This document shows, in pieces, positions 25,506 to 33,470 of a stretch of DNA of 64,000 nt. Position 1 is the first letter of the stretch. Each line of letters opens with the position of its first letter. The stretch lies in assembly GCF_000717995.1 (NCBI RefSeq), contig NZ_JODM01000004.1, positions 1 to 64,000 of the forward strand, written 5' to 3'. The position numbers and the translations under genes were made by a program. The notes beneath the pieces are model-generated. The model saw only the letters and a list, made by a program, of their open reading frames with translations, did no database searches and was not told where the DNA came from. The stretch is from Streptomyces violaceorubidus (GTDB lineage Bacteria; Actinomycetota; Actinomycetes; Streptomycetales; Streptomycetaceae).

Positions 25506-26268
25506 TCTGCCCGACGCGGAAGCTGCCGCTGGCCACGTACTGAAATCTTCCGTGCGGTCCGACATCGATGGACCGGACAACCTCGACAGCGGACTGTGCT
25601 TGCCTCGGTGCACCACAATCGTTTCGACAAGGCGTCGTCGCGGTCGACGACGGCCACCGCGGCCTCATCTCCCAGCGCATCGTCGGCCATAGCCCGGCTG
25701 ATCGCGAGCAGGTGACAGCGCTCCGCTCGTCGGCCCACGACCGGACGCCCACCCTGTCGCGGTCGGCCACCGCGCCTGGCACACCAGCCAGCTGACTGCC
25801 CTACTGAACCCGCTCGCGGGTCAGCTGCTCGACGGCACGCGTGCAGGGGGCACCGTACACACCGCGGTCACCTGGGACGACCTGCTGCCGCTCATGTGAG
25901 GGATCGCCTTACCGCCGACGTTCATGCCGATGACCAGCAGACATGCTTGGAGTCCGGCCGCCGCTACTTGGAAGTGGTGCTGCAAGGACTGCACAGCTGA
26001 GCCGCCAACCCCATCAGCGCGGCCAGGCCCTTGCCGTATCCATGTGTGCAGTCGCGACCACCACGCCGTGCTGCCTGCGTGTCAGAGCCGCTCTCGGTCG
26101 CCGCGGACCGAACGCCTGTCCTTGCTCTCCCTCCGCGGTGCGCCGTGCCCATAGCGTGCCCATAAGACCGGACAACCACGGTAAACAGCGGTGCGATCCG
26201 CCCCCTGCGATGAGCCAGCGGTAAGGCAACCGTGCAGGTCAGAGGCATAATGCCCGCGCAATCCCGTC
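25506..26268. other. Gene-poor right end of the island with possible remnants
   Basis: No intact gene. A sensible reading frame ends at a TGA at 25897-25899 with the C-terminal-like sequence LLNPLAGQLLDGTRAGG then VHTAVTWDDLLPLM, but it has no start and is broken upstream. It is probably the tail of a degraded gene. The rest shows no supported feature up to the attachment repeat. Confidence 0.4.
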
Positions 26269-26315
26269 GCTTCCCAAGCTGAGAGCGCGAGTTCGATTCT
26301 CGTCACCCGCTCCAT
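26269..26315. repeat. Island attachment repeat, right copy
   Basis: This 47-bp perfect copy of the tRNA-Gly 3' part lacks the 5' half of the tRNA, so it is not a functional tRNA gene. It marks the right end of the island. Confidence 0.92.
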
Positions 26316-26321
26316 GCAGAG

Positions 26322-26344
26322 GGCCCAGGTCATCGACCCGGGCC
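26322..26344 (+). terminator. Former tRNA-Gly terminator hairpin
   Basis: ggcccaggtc / gacccgggcc forms a 10-bp stem with one G-U pair, followed by ttcttt. It occupies the same place relative to the attachment repeat as the hairpin behind the intact tRNA, so it is probably an older terminator displaced by the island. Confidence 0.6.
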
Positions 26345-26573
26345 TTCTTTGTTGTCTGGACCGACCAGGGAATCACACCGTTTGTGCACTGTGTCCGACG
26401 GTTGCGCTGTGGCCCGCGCACGCGGTGCTTCCCCGTGATGTCCGGGAAGTGAGGCCGACGTGGCGCGGACAGCATGGTGGAGACACGGCTGCATGTGTTC
26501 TCAGCGACCACCGTTCCCATCCTGCTGCACAACATCCGTGCCACCAGAGCCGCACGAGTTGCCCGAGCACCGT

Positions 26574-26610
26574 CACTTCCCGAGCGGCGAGCGCGAGTTC
26601 GGCTCTCGTC
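26574..26610. repeat. Degenerate copy of the tRNA-Gly 3' end
   Basis: From 26576 to 26610 the DNA matches tRNA-Gly from the anticodon loop into the T-arm at 30 of 35 positions (gagcgcgagttcg and tctcgtc are unchanged). The acceptor strand is not preserved. It appears to be a decayed attachment scar of an earlier insertion. Confidence 0.65.
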
Positions 26611-26613
26611 GTG

Positions 26614-27057
26614 TCAGAGCGGGAGATCGTCGGGGAGTACCCGAAACACCTTGTGGTGGCCCAAGGGGCGTACGGCCCGGAAGTCACGTCGGTCGAGGGT
26701 GAGGATCGCGTCCGTGTCGTAGTCGGCGGCGAGCGCCACGTTGACCGCGTCGGCGAGGTCGAGGTCCAGCGCACGGTAGCGGACACGGACGGACTGCGCG
26801 GCGCCCAGGTGGTCCTCCGTGATCTCCGGCATGACGACGCGCCCCCGGTTCATCCAGCGCCGGAGGTCGTCGACCGCGCCGAGGGCGGCCGTCCTGCCGA
26901 GCTCGCGCGTGGCGACGTGGTCCAGTTCGGCCAGCAGCAAGGGGGACATGACCAGGAGGCCGGCCGCCATGATCGCCTCGTTCGCCGCCCGGTGTTCCGG
27001 GTGAGCCGAGTCCAGGGCCGCCAGGAGGCCGGACGTGTCGGCGATGACAATGATCAC
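26614..27057 (-). CDS. vapC: VapC-type PIN-domain toxin (second pair)
   Basis: The 147-aa PIN protein has IVIADTSGLLAALDSAHPEH (first Asp), LLLAELDHVATREL and the DLADAVNVALAADYDTDAILTLDRRDF catalytic stretch. Ribonuclease toxin of the VapC type. GTG 27057 overlaps the antitoxin stop (GTGA). The gene ends 4 bp from the decayed tRNA repeat, so it borders an old integration scar. Confidence 0.86.
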   Translation of the reverse strand: MIIVIADTSGLLAALDSAHPEHRAANEAIMAAGLLVMSPLLLAELDHVATRELGRTAALGAVDDLRRWMNRGRVVMPEITEDHLGAAQSVRVRYRALDLDLADAVNVALAADYDTDAILTLDRRDFRAVRPLGHHKVFRVLPDDLPL

Positions 27058-27314
27058 GCGGCGGTTTCGGAATCCGAGTCGGTCTCACGGCGGACGGCGT
27101 CGGCGACCGCGTCACGGACCTCCGCCTTGGAGGGCGTGCGGCCCGTCCCCTCGAAGGTGCGCGAGAACAGCGGCTCGTCCCAGACCCTGTTCGCCATGGC
27201 CGCGAGGTGGATGCCCTGGCGGATGATCTCGGCCTCGCTGATCCCCCGACGCTTCGCGGCCTCCTTGATGATCGCCAGGTCCTCGGGGTCGGCGTAGACG
27301 TTCGTGCGCTTCAT
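27054..27314 (-). CDS. vapB: Ribbon-helix-helix antitoxin (second pair)
   Basis: The 86-aa protein begins MKRTNVYADPEDLAIIKEAA and continues KRRGISEAEIIRQGIHLAAM, a CopG/ribbon-helix-helix fold. Its acidic C-terminus would cover the toxin. An in-frame ATG two codons upstream (27320) is an equally possible start; neither has a strong ribosome site. It is translationally coupled to the PIN toxin. Confidence 0.84.
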   Translation of the reverse strand: MKRTNVYADPEDLAIIKEAAKRRGISEAEIIRQGIHLAAMANRVWDEPLFSRTFEGTGRTPSKAEVRDAVADAVRRETDSDSETAA

Positions 27315-27711
27315 GGGCATGTACCAACAGTAGTCCATGTACCGGATTGACACACGCAGGTTCCTCGCTCTTCGGACCATCGGATGCTGGCCGCGCCCAC
27401 CGAGCCGAGGCGAGGGCCCGGCAGCCCTGTGCGACCGCGACTGCCATGGAGAACTTCTTGACGAGCGCGAGCCTGGCACTGACCGGCAGATTGGCCGCGT
27501 TGGCCGCGTTCATCTCCGGAGTGCACTCCTCCGCCACCGCGCCGATCCGCATCAGCGCCTCACCCATGGCTTCTCTGTCCGTGAGTACGGAGTCCATCTG
27601 GTCTCGGTCTGCGCCAGCCGGTCGACGAGGCACACCAGCACAGCGGCACAACCTCACAATGCATCACTGGAGATATAGTCGATAGCATCATTGATATCTC
27701 TGGAGGCACTC
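27315..27711. promoter_or_regulatory. Intergenic region with vapBC operator palindrome
   Basis: About 400 bp separate the divergent second and third vapBC pairs. Near its right end, gagatat (27670-27676) and atatctc (27694-27700) form an inverted repeat just before the third antitoxin's ribosome site, a probable antitoxin-binding operator. A minus-strand frame through 27400-27600 looks somewhat protein-like but lacks support. Confidence 0.5.
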
Positions 27712-27927
27712 ATGAGTCGAACTGTGATCGACCTTGACGATCAGCTGGTCGCGGAGGTGGCCAAAGCGCTCGGGACCAGCACCAAGAAGGAGACGGTCAA
27801 CACCGCCCTGCGTGAGGTGCTCCAGAACCGACGGCGCGCTCTTGCGCTCACTCGTCTGCGAGCGGCAGCGGAGGACGGCGCTTTTGATCTGGACCTTCTT
27901 GAGGACAAGGGGAACCACCGCCGGTGA
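27712..27927 (+). CDS. vapB: VapB-type antitoxin (third pair)
   Basis: The 71-aa protein starts MSRTVIDLDDQLVAEVAKAL, continues GTSTKKETVNTALREVL (ribbon-helix-helix VapB family) and has a C-terminal charged tail. GGAGG lies 6 nt before the ATG. The gene is preceded by a 7-bp palindrome and overlaps the toxin start by GTGA (27924-27927). Confidence 0.88.
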   Translation: MSRTVIDLDDQLVAEVAKALGTSTKKETVNTALREVLQNRRRALALTRLRAAAEDGAFDLDLLEDKGNHRR

Positions 27928-28346
27928 ACGCCGCGCAATTCCTCATCGACACCAGCGCGCTCGCCCGCTTGCTGCGGGGCGATGCCGAGCAGTACGGATG
28001 GGACCGGGCGGCAGCAGCCGGGCTCATCGCCACCTGCTCCATCACCGAGCTGGAGTTCTTCTACAGCGCACGCTCCGCCGACGACAGGGCCCAGGGCATC
28101 GAGAACATGCGTCTGCTCTTCGGCTGGGTTCCCGTCGATGACCGGGCCTACGACCGCGCCTGGCAAGTCCAGGAGATCCTCACCCAACGCGGGCAGCACC
28201 GCAGCGCCGGGCCTGTCGACCTCGTCGTGGCCGCCACGGCTGAAGTGCAGGGACTCACCCTTCTGCACCGCGACCGGGATTTCGAATGTGTGGCGGCTGT
28301 CACCGGTCAGGCGCTCCAGTGGTACGGCCCCGAAGCCGGCAAGTGA
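27924..28346 (+). CDS. vapC: VapC-type PIN-domain toxin (third pair)
   Basis: The 140-aa PIN nuclease has QFLIDTSALARLLRGDAEQY, TELEFFYSARSADDRAQG and HRSAGPVDLVVAATAEVQGLTLLHRDRDF. It resembles the first pair's VapC in the central YSAR and C-terminal layout. The GTG start lies inside the antitoxin stop. It probably stabilises the region after integration or acts in stress; function inferred from family. Confidence 0.88.
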   Translation: MNAAQFLIDTSALARLLRGDAEQYGWDRAAAAGLIATCSITELEFFYSARSADDRAQGIENMRLLFGWVPVDDRAYDRAWQVQEILTQRGQHRSAGPVDLVVAATAEVQGLTLLHRDRDFECVAAVTGQALQWYGPEAGK

Positions 28347-28379
28347 GCGCGACGGGCACGTCGAACACACGAAGCCCTT

Positions 28380-28580
28380 GGATACGGAGTCCGGGTTCAC
28401 CGAGAACAGTGTGAGGTAGACCTGGAAGGCCAGCACGTACGAGCCGCTCTTCGCGGCGGCGAAGAGAAGGAAGGGGCGGTTGGCCGCGATGGTGCGCGCC
28501 AGTCGGCGGCGAGCGGGCCGATCAGGATGCCCGCCTGGTGGAAGACGTTGAAGGCGGCGAAGGCGTGCGTTGTTCGGTGG
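28380..28580 (-). pseudogene. Remnant of an MFS multidrug-type transporter
   Basis: Two short frames carry transporter-like sequence: FAAFNVFHQAGILIGPLA in one and, after a frameshift, ANRPFLLFAAAKSGSYVLAFQVYL in another. In intact MFS proteins of this kind these segments lie well apart, so the gene has lost internal DNA and both ends. It is a scar between the vapBC pair and the ion channel. Confidence 0.6.
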
Positions 28581-28581
28581 G

Positions 28582-29490
28582 CTAGTCGCGTCGCTGCGCG
28601 GTCGGGATCCGGGGGTGGTTGCCGTCCGCCGGGGGTGACGGCATACGGATCAGTTCGCGTTCGAGTTCGTCCAGGGCGCGGCGGGCTTCCTCGATGCGGT
28701 GGGCCAGTGCGGTGTGCTCCGGGCGATCCGGGTGAGGTCGGGGCTCCGAGGAGGTCGTCCCGTCCATTTCGCGGGCCTCGTCGAGGGAGGTGATGACGAC
28801 GCCGATGAGGATGTTGACGAGGACGAAGGAGGCGAGGAGTACGTAGGAGCCGTAGTAGAGGAGGCTCCAGCGGGAGATGTCGAGGCCCGCGTGGACGGCG
28901 TCGCCGATGCCGTCCAAAGTCATCAGCAGGAAGAGGGTGAGCACGGCGCGGCCGATGGAGCCGTAGTGCTCGGGGTCGTGGCCGCCGAAGAAGACCCAGC
29001 CCACCATCGCGTAGACGTACAGCAGCAGGGCGCCGACGAGGAGGAAGCTCAGCGTGCCGGGCAGGCTGCGGGCGACGGCTACGAGCACGATGCGCAGTTG
29101 GGGCAGGAAGCGAGCGGTTCGCAGGACGCGGGCCAGGCGCAGCAGGCGCAGTACGGTCGTGTTCTCGCGTACGACGGGCAGGAACGCGCACAGGACCACG
29201 GCCAGGTCGAAGAGGTTCCACGGGTCCCTGAAGAACTCCCCGGGGCGGTCGGCGTGCGCGGCCAGGCGCAGCACGATCTCCACGGTGAAGGCGGCCAGGC
29301 AGAGGTGCTCGGCCAGCCGTAACCAGTGCTGGTGGTCGGCGACGATGCCGGAGTAGGTCTCGACGCCGAGCAGCGCGGCGTTGAGGAGGATCAGGGCGAA
29401 GACGGTGACGGCGAACCAGCGCGTCTCGACGACGGCAGTGCACCGGCGGGCCAAGGCCGCTCGGGAACGGGGGATCTGCTGCTGGGGCAT
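28582..29490 (-). CDS. Voltage-gated-type ion channel (Ion_trans family)
   Basis: The product is 302 aa from ATG 29490 (MPQQQIPRSRAALARR), with GAAGGAGG 11 nt upstream; an upstream in-frame start at 29571 is possible. Helices S1-S6 can be traced. S4 carries arginines at three-residue spacing (LRLLRLARVLRTARFLPQLR), and the pore loop reads FLLMTLDGIGDAV before S6 (LASFVLVNILIGVVITSLDE). A cytoplasmic coiled coil follows (HRIEEARRALDELERELIR), as in bacterial tetrameric channels. The filter differs from the sodium-channel TLESWS, so ion selectivity cannot be told. Confidence 0.85.
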   Translation of the reverse strand: MPQQQIPRSRAALARRCTAVVETRWFAVTVFALILLNAALLGVETYSGIVADHQHWLRLAEHLCLAAFTVEIVLRLAAHADRPGEFFRDPWNLFDLAVVLCAFLPVVRENTTVLRLLRLARVLRTARFLPQLRIVLVAVARSLPGTLSFLLVGALLLYVYAMVGWVFFGGHDPEHYGSIGRAVLTLFLLMTLDGIGDAVHAGLDISRWSLLYYGSYVLLASFVLVNILIGVVITSLDEAREMDGTTSSEPRPHPDRPEHTALAHRIEEARRALDELERELIRMPSPPADGNHPRIPTAQRRD

Positions 29491-29642
29491 CTGCTGCCCG
29501 GCCTCCTTCACAGGGCGCGACGGCCCGCTCGGCCCACTCGCGGATGAGGGGCCGACGCGAGGAGCGGTCACGCCGCAGGAGGTTTTCTACAGCACTGTAG
29601 ATCACGCCGGGCGCACGGCCCGGCTACCGGTGACCGGGGGCG

Positions 29643-30662
29643 TTACGGGACCTGTCGCTGGAGGTAGCGGGCCAGCAGGTCGTCCAGGCTCACGATGCCG
29701 GTGAGCCGCCCCGCGCCGTCGCGGACCACGGCGAGCGACGCCCGCCGTCGGCGCAGCACCTCGATGGCCTCGGCGACCGTGGCGTCCTTTGCCAGTTCGG
29801 GCACGGGACGGGCCAGCGCGCGGGCGCCGGTGGACCGTCCCTGTGCTCGCGCCACCAGGACGTCGCGTACGTGCAGGGAGCCGAGGACGGCGTCCTCCCG
29901 GCGGACCAGCAGCCGGGTGCGGTCGTGCGCGGCGGCCAGGGCGAGGATCTCCTCTGCCTCGGCGTCGGCGTCGACCGCCACGATGCCGGCGGCCGGAAGC
30001 ATCAGGTCGCGCACGGGTGTCTCGGGCTCGGTCAGTGACCGGGTCAGCAGGTCGGAGTCGGTTTCACTGATCAGACCCAGCCGTTCGGACTCCTCGACCA
30101 GGTGGGTGAGCTGGTCCCGGTTGTGGACGGAGGCCAGTTCGTCGCGCGGGGTGACCCGGCAAAGGCGGACCAGGGCGTTGCTGATGCGGTTGAGGATCCA
30201 GATCAGCGGCCGTACGGCACTCGCGACGGCGCGGAAGGGCGGGGACAGCAGCATCGCGGAGCGCTCGGGGTGGGCAATCGCCCAGGACTTGGGCGCCATC
30301 TCGCCGAGGACCATGTGGAGGAACACCACGACGATCATCGCCACGGCGAAGGCAACGCCGTAGCTGAGCGCGGGCGGCAGGCCCAACTCGTGCAGCAGCG
30401 GGTCCAGTTCGTGGGAGATCGCGGGCTTGGACACCGAGCCGAGTCCCAGCGTGCACACGGTGATGCCGAGCTGGGCGCCCGCCAGCATCAGCGAGAGCTC
30501 CCGCATGCCCGCCAACGCGGCCTTGGCGCCGCGCTGTCCGTCGGCCACGGCCTTCTCCATACGGTGCCGCTTGGCGGCGACCAGCGCGAACTCGGCCGCG
30601 ACGAAGAACCCGCTGCCGACGAGCAGCAGGACGGTGACGAAGAGAGCCATCGGGAAACTCAT
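29643..30662 (-). CDS. CNNM/CorC-type membrane protein with CBS pair (short form)
   Basis: The 339-aa protein has a DUF21 transmembrane domain (FVAAEFALVAAKRHRMEKAV, GAQLGITVCTLGLGS, HMVLGEMAPKSWAIAHPE), then two CBS domains (from about residue 210 to the end). The C-terminal CorC_HlyC domain is absent, unlike its neighbour. Family members export or sense Mg2+/Co2+. It overlaps the upstream homologue by ATGA (30659-30662), so the two proteins are made together and may form a heteromer. Confidence 0.88.
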   Translation of the reverse strand: MSFPMALFVTVLLLVGSGFFVAAEFALVAAKRHRMEKAVADGQRGAKAALAGMRELSLMLAGAQLGITVCTLGLGSVSKPAISHELDPLLHELGLPPALSYGVAFAVAMIVVVFLHMVLGEMAPKSWAIAHPERSAMLLSPPFRAVASAVRPLIWILNRISNALVRLCRVTPRDELASVHNRDQLTHLVEESERLGLISETDSDLLTRSLTEPETPVRDLMLPAAGIVAVDADAEAEEILALAAAHDRTRLLVRREDAVLGSLHVRDVLVARAQGRSTGARALARPVPELAKDATVAEAIEVLRRRRASLAVVRDGAGRLTGIVSLDDLLARYLQRQVP

Positions 30663-31996
30663 GCCTGCTCCTCTGCCTTCTCGGCCGGCCGCTCGATCCG
30701 GATCCGCTCGGGCACGTGCCGGTCCAGGGTGCGTACGTCGATCTCGGCGCTGCCGCCGCCGCGCAGCTCCACGGTGAGCCGGTCCCCGATCGCCGGGAAG
30801 CGGCCGAGCCGGTCGACGATGAGCCCGGCCACGGTCTCGTAGTCGTCCTCCTCGGGCAGCTCGACGCCGGTGGCCTCGGCCACCTCGTCCAGGCGGCGCC
30901 CGGCGTCCACCAGCCAGCCCTCGCCGTCCGCGACGGCCACCTCGGTGACGGTGTCCGACTCGTCGGCGATGTCACCCACCAGCTCCTCGGCGATGTCCTC
31001 GTAGGTGACGACGCCGGCCACGCCGCCGTGCTCGTCCAGGACGACGGCGAACTCGTCGTCGTCCTCGCGCATCCGCTCCACGGCGTCCGGCAGTGGCAAG
31101 GTGTCCGGCAGCAGCAGGGGCCGCCGGGCCGCTGCCCCGGCCGTGGTGGCGGAGACCTGCCCGGCGGGCAGTGCCATCAGCTCCCGCACCCCCAGTACGC
31201 CCGCGACGTCGTCCGGGTGGTCCCCGAGTACGGGGTAGTTGGAGTGGCCGTGCCGGGCGATGAGGGTGATGGCCTCGGCGGCCGTGGCGTCCTTGCGGAC
31301 GAAGACCGCGTCGGCCCGCGGCACCATCACCTCGTGCAGCGTCCGCTCGGAGAACTCCAGGGCGTGGTCGAGCAGCCGGGCCGTACCGCGCGGCAGCTCG
31401 CCCTGTTCGTGGGACTCGCCGATCAGGTGGCCCAGCTCCTCCAGGGTGGCGCCGTGGTGCAGTTCTTCGACCGGTTCGATACCGACCTTGCGCAGCAGCT
31501 TGTTGGCCGCCCCGTCGAAGATCCGGACGACCGGGCCGACGACTTTCAGATAGGCGAGCGTCGAGCCCGCGAGCGACTTCGCGAGCCTTTCCGGGACGGC
31601 GATGGCGAGGTTCTTCGGGGCCAGCTCGCCCAGCACCATCTGCACGACCGTGGCCAGGACGAAGGCGAGGACGACGGAGATGCCGGTGACGGCCCCGTCG
31701 GGGATGCCGATGCCGGACAGCACGGGCCGCAGCAGCGCGGAGACGGACGGCTCGGCGATGAAGCCGACCACCAGCCCGGTCACCGTGATGCCGAGCTGGG
31801 CGCCCGAGAGCATGAACGACAGCCGCTCCAGCACCTTCAGGGCGCGGGCGGCCCGCTTGTCGCCCCCTTCGGCCTCACGGGCGAGGGCGAGCCGGTCGGC
31901 CGAGACGTAGGCGAACTCCTGGGCGACGAAATAGCCCGTACCCGCGGTCAGCACGAACACGGCCAGCACACCCAGCCAGGCTTCCACGACGCTCAT
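30659..31996 (-). CDS. CNNM/CorC-type membrane protein with CBS pair and CorC_HlyC domain
   Basis: The 445-aa protein has a DUF21 membrane domain (YFVAQEFAYVSADRLALA, SGAQLGITVTGLVVGF, LGELAPKNLAIAVPERLAK). Two CBS domains run from ~residue 220 to ~345 (VMVPRADAVFVRKDA, DEFAVVLDEHGGVAGVVTYE), followed by a C-terminal CorC_HlyC domain (DDYETVAGLIVDRLGRFP). It is predicted to act in magnesium or cobalt efflux at the plasma membrane. The pairing of full and short forms is common in actinobacteria. Confidence 0.9.
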   Translation of the reverse strand: MSVVEAWLGVLAVFVLTAGTGYFVAQEFAYVSADRLALAREAEGGDKRAARALKVLERLSFMLSGAQLGITVTGLVVGFIAEPSVSALLRPVLSGIGIPDGAVTGISVVLAFVLATVVQMVLGELAPKNLAIAVPERLAKSLAGSTLAYLKVVGPVVRIFDGAANKLLRKVGIEPVEELHHGATLEELGHLIGESHEQGELPRGTARLLDHALEFSERTLHEVMVPRADAVFVRKDATAAEAITLIARHGHSNYPVLGDHPDDVAGVLGVRELMALPAGQVSATTAGAAARRPLLLPDTLPLPDAVERMREDDDEFAVVLDEHGGVAGVVTYEDIAEELVGDIADESDTVTEVAVADGEGWLVDAGRRLDEVAEATGVELPEEDDYETVAGLIVDRLGRFPAIGDRLTVELRGGGSAEIDVRTLDRHVPERIRIERPAEKAEEQA

Positions 31997-32452
31997 CCCG
32001 CACCGCCCCGCCGGGTGCCGTGCTCAGGAAGTACTGGGCGCGATGGTCGAGGGCCGTGCCCCGAAGGGTCCGTCGATCTGGCGGACAAGCTCTGGCTCCC
32101 TCACTGGATGGGTGACACGAGAACGATTCTGGCCGAAACCGGGTTCCCGGCTCGCTCACTCCCCGGACCCGTGTCGGGGACGGCCGCCTGCTCCGTACCG
32201 GCACGTCGCCGAAGGAGGGACCCCCTCACGGAGTGCCTCTCTGGCCAGGTCGGGAGCGTCTTTCGGCCTTTCCGGAGGCGTCCGGCCGGAGCGCGCTCCC
32301 CGCCCGTCGGGGCAACTCTATGCTTCTACTCGTTTGTAGAAACAGGCCCCGGGGTGACCCTGGCCGCACACCCGTGGAGAGGGCCGAGTCGGCTTCCGGC
32401 CGGACGGCGCCACCTCATGGAACACACGTACGCATAAGGAGTGGACGCCACG
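31997..32452. other. Divergent intergenic region before spo0M
   Basis: No gene is supported in these 456 bp. Around 32325-32345 an AT-richer patch (ctactcgtttgtagaaac) lies about 110 nt before the spo0M start and is a plausible promoter site. The other direction must hold the CNNM operon promoter. Confidence 0.4.
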
Positions 32453-33445
32453 ATGGTGTTCAAGCGACTTCTCGGCTCGCTCGGTGTGGGCGCCCCCACG
32501 GTCGACACGGTGCTCGATCCGGCTCCCGTCCTGCCCGGCGGTACGCTCACCGGCCAGGTTCACCTCAAGGGCGGGCAGGCCGACTTCGACATCGAGCACA
32601 TCACCCTGGAGCTGGTGGCCCGGGTCGAGGCGGAGCACGAGGACGGGGAGAGCGAGGGCGTCGTCGTCTTCGACCGGTTCACCGTCGGCGGCGGCTTCCG
32701 GCTCGGGGCGGGGGAACCGCGCAGCGTGCCCTTCCGGGTCACGCTGCCCTGGGAGACGCCGATCACCGAGCTGTACGGACAGCCGCTGGGCATCGTGCTC
32801 GGCGTGCGCACCGAGCTGGCGGTCGCCGGCGCCAGGGACAAGGGCGACCTGGACCAGCTCACCGTCACGGCCCTGCCGGTCCAGGAGGCCGTCCTGGAAG
32901 CCTTCGGACAGCTCGGTTTCGGCTTCAGGTCGGCCGATCTGGAGTACGGGCACATCGGTGGGACGGGCCAGCAGCTGCCCTTCTACCAGGAGATCGAGCT
33001 CGTCCCCGCTCCTGAGTACGCTCACCGGCTCAACGAGGTCGAGCTGACCTTCCTGGCCGCACCCGGCGGGCTCGACGTGGTCCTGGAGGGGGACAAGCGC
33101 GGCGGGCTCTTCTCCTCCGGCCAGGACGCCGTCACCCGCTTCACCGTCGGCCACCACGACGTCCGCGACTGGACCGCAGAGGTGGAGGGGTGGGTCCGGC
33201 AGCTCCTCGACCACCACGCGACGCACGGGGCCCACAGCGCGTACGGGCACGGCACGCCGTACACCGACCACGGACACCACGGACACCACGACGACCACCG
33301 CTCGGGCCCCGGCGTGGGCACGGCCGTCGCAGCCGGAGCGGCCGGGCTCGCGGTCGGCGTGGTCGGCGGCATGGTCGCCGCGGAAGTCGTGGACGAGGTC
33401 GGCGACTTCTTCGCGGGCGACGACGAGGAAGAGGACGAGGGCTGA
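32453..33445 (+). CDS. Spo0M-family sporulation control protein
   Basis: The 330-aa protein starts MVFKRLLGSLGVGAPTVDTVLD. The first ~240 residues form the arrestin-like double beta-sandwich of Spo0M (PGGTLTGQVHLKGGQADFDIE, VPFRVTLPWETPITE). A His/Asp/Gly-rich stretch (HGHHGHHDDHRSGPG) and a glycine-zipper-like segment (VAAGAAGLAVGVVGGMVAAE) precede an acidic end, so the C-terminus may touch the membrane or bind metal. In Bacillus, Spo0M controls sporulation stage 0. ATG 32453 is 11 nt after AAGGAG. Confidence 0.87.
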   Translation: MVFKRLLGSLGVGAPTVDTVLDPAPVLPGGTLTGQVHLKGGQADFDIEHITLELVARVEAEHEDGESEGVVVFDRFTVGGGFRLGAGEPRSVPFRVTLPWETPITELYGQPLGIVLGVRTELAVAGARDKGDLDQLTVTALPVQEAVLEAFGQLGFGFRSADLEYGHIGGTGQQLPFYQEIELVPAPEYAHRLNEVELTFLAAPGGLDVVLEGDKRGGLFSSGQDAVTRFTVGHHDVRDWTAEVEGWVRQLLDHHATHGAHSAYGHGTPYTDHGHHGHHDDHRSGPGVGTAVAAGAAGLAVGVVGGMVAAEVVDEVGDFFAGDDEEEDEG

Positions 33446-33470
33446 GGGCCTGCGACCGCCCGAGGGCGGA

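Larger units (their letters stand above)
15692..26315. mobile_element. Genomic island integrated in tRNA-Gly, ~10.6 kb
   Basis: The boundaries are perfect 47-bp direct repeats: 15692-15738 (3' part of the functional tRNA) and 26269-26315. The cargo is a frameshifted gene, an IS element, an NTPase/small-protein pair, vapBC, a membrane hydrolase-like protein and a 324-aa unknown. No integrase, excisionase, replication or transfer gene was found inside, so the island is probably a decayed or helper-dependent element. Cargo of this kind (NTPase with repeats, toxin-antitoxin) suggests a conflict or defence role, which is inference. Confidence 0.85.

Noticed and set aside
26269..26315. A second tRNA-Gly gene
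   Set aside because: Only the 3' 47 bp is present; the acceptor 5' strand, D-arm and anticodon 5' stem are missing.
27340..27597. Minus-strand frame starting MDSVLTDREAMGEALMRIG
   Set aside because: It reads somewhat like a protein but has no ribosome site, loses sense before its stop, and runs through the second vapB gene in another frame. It is perhaps a remnant; not supported as a gene.
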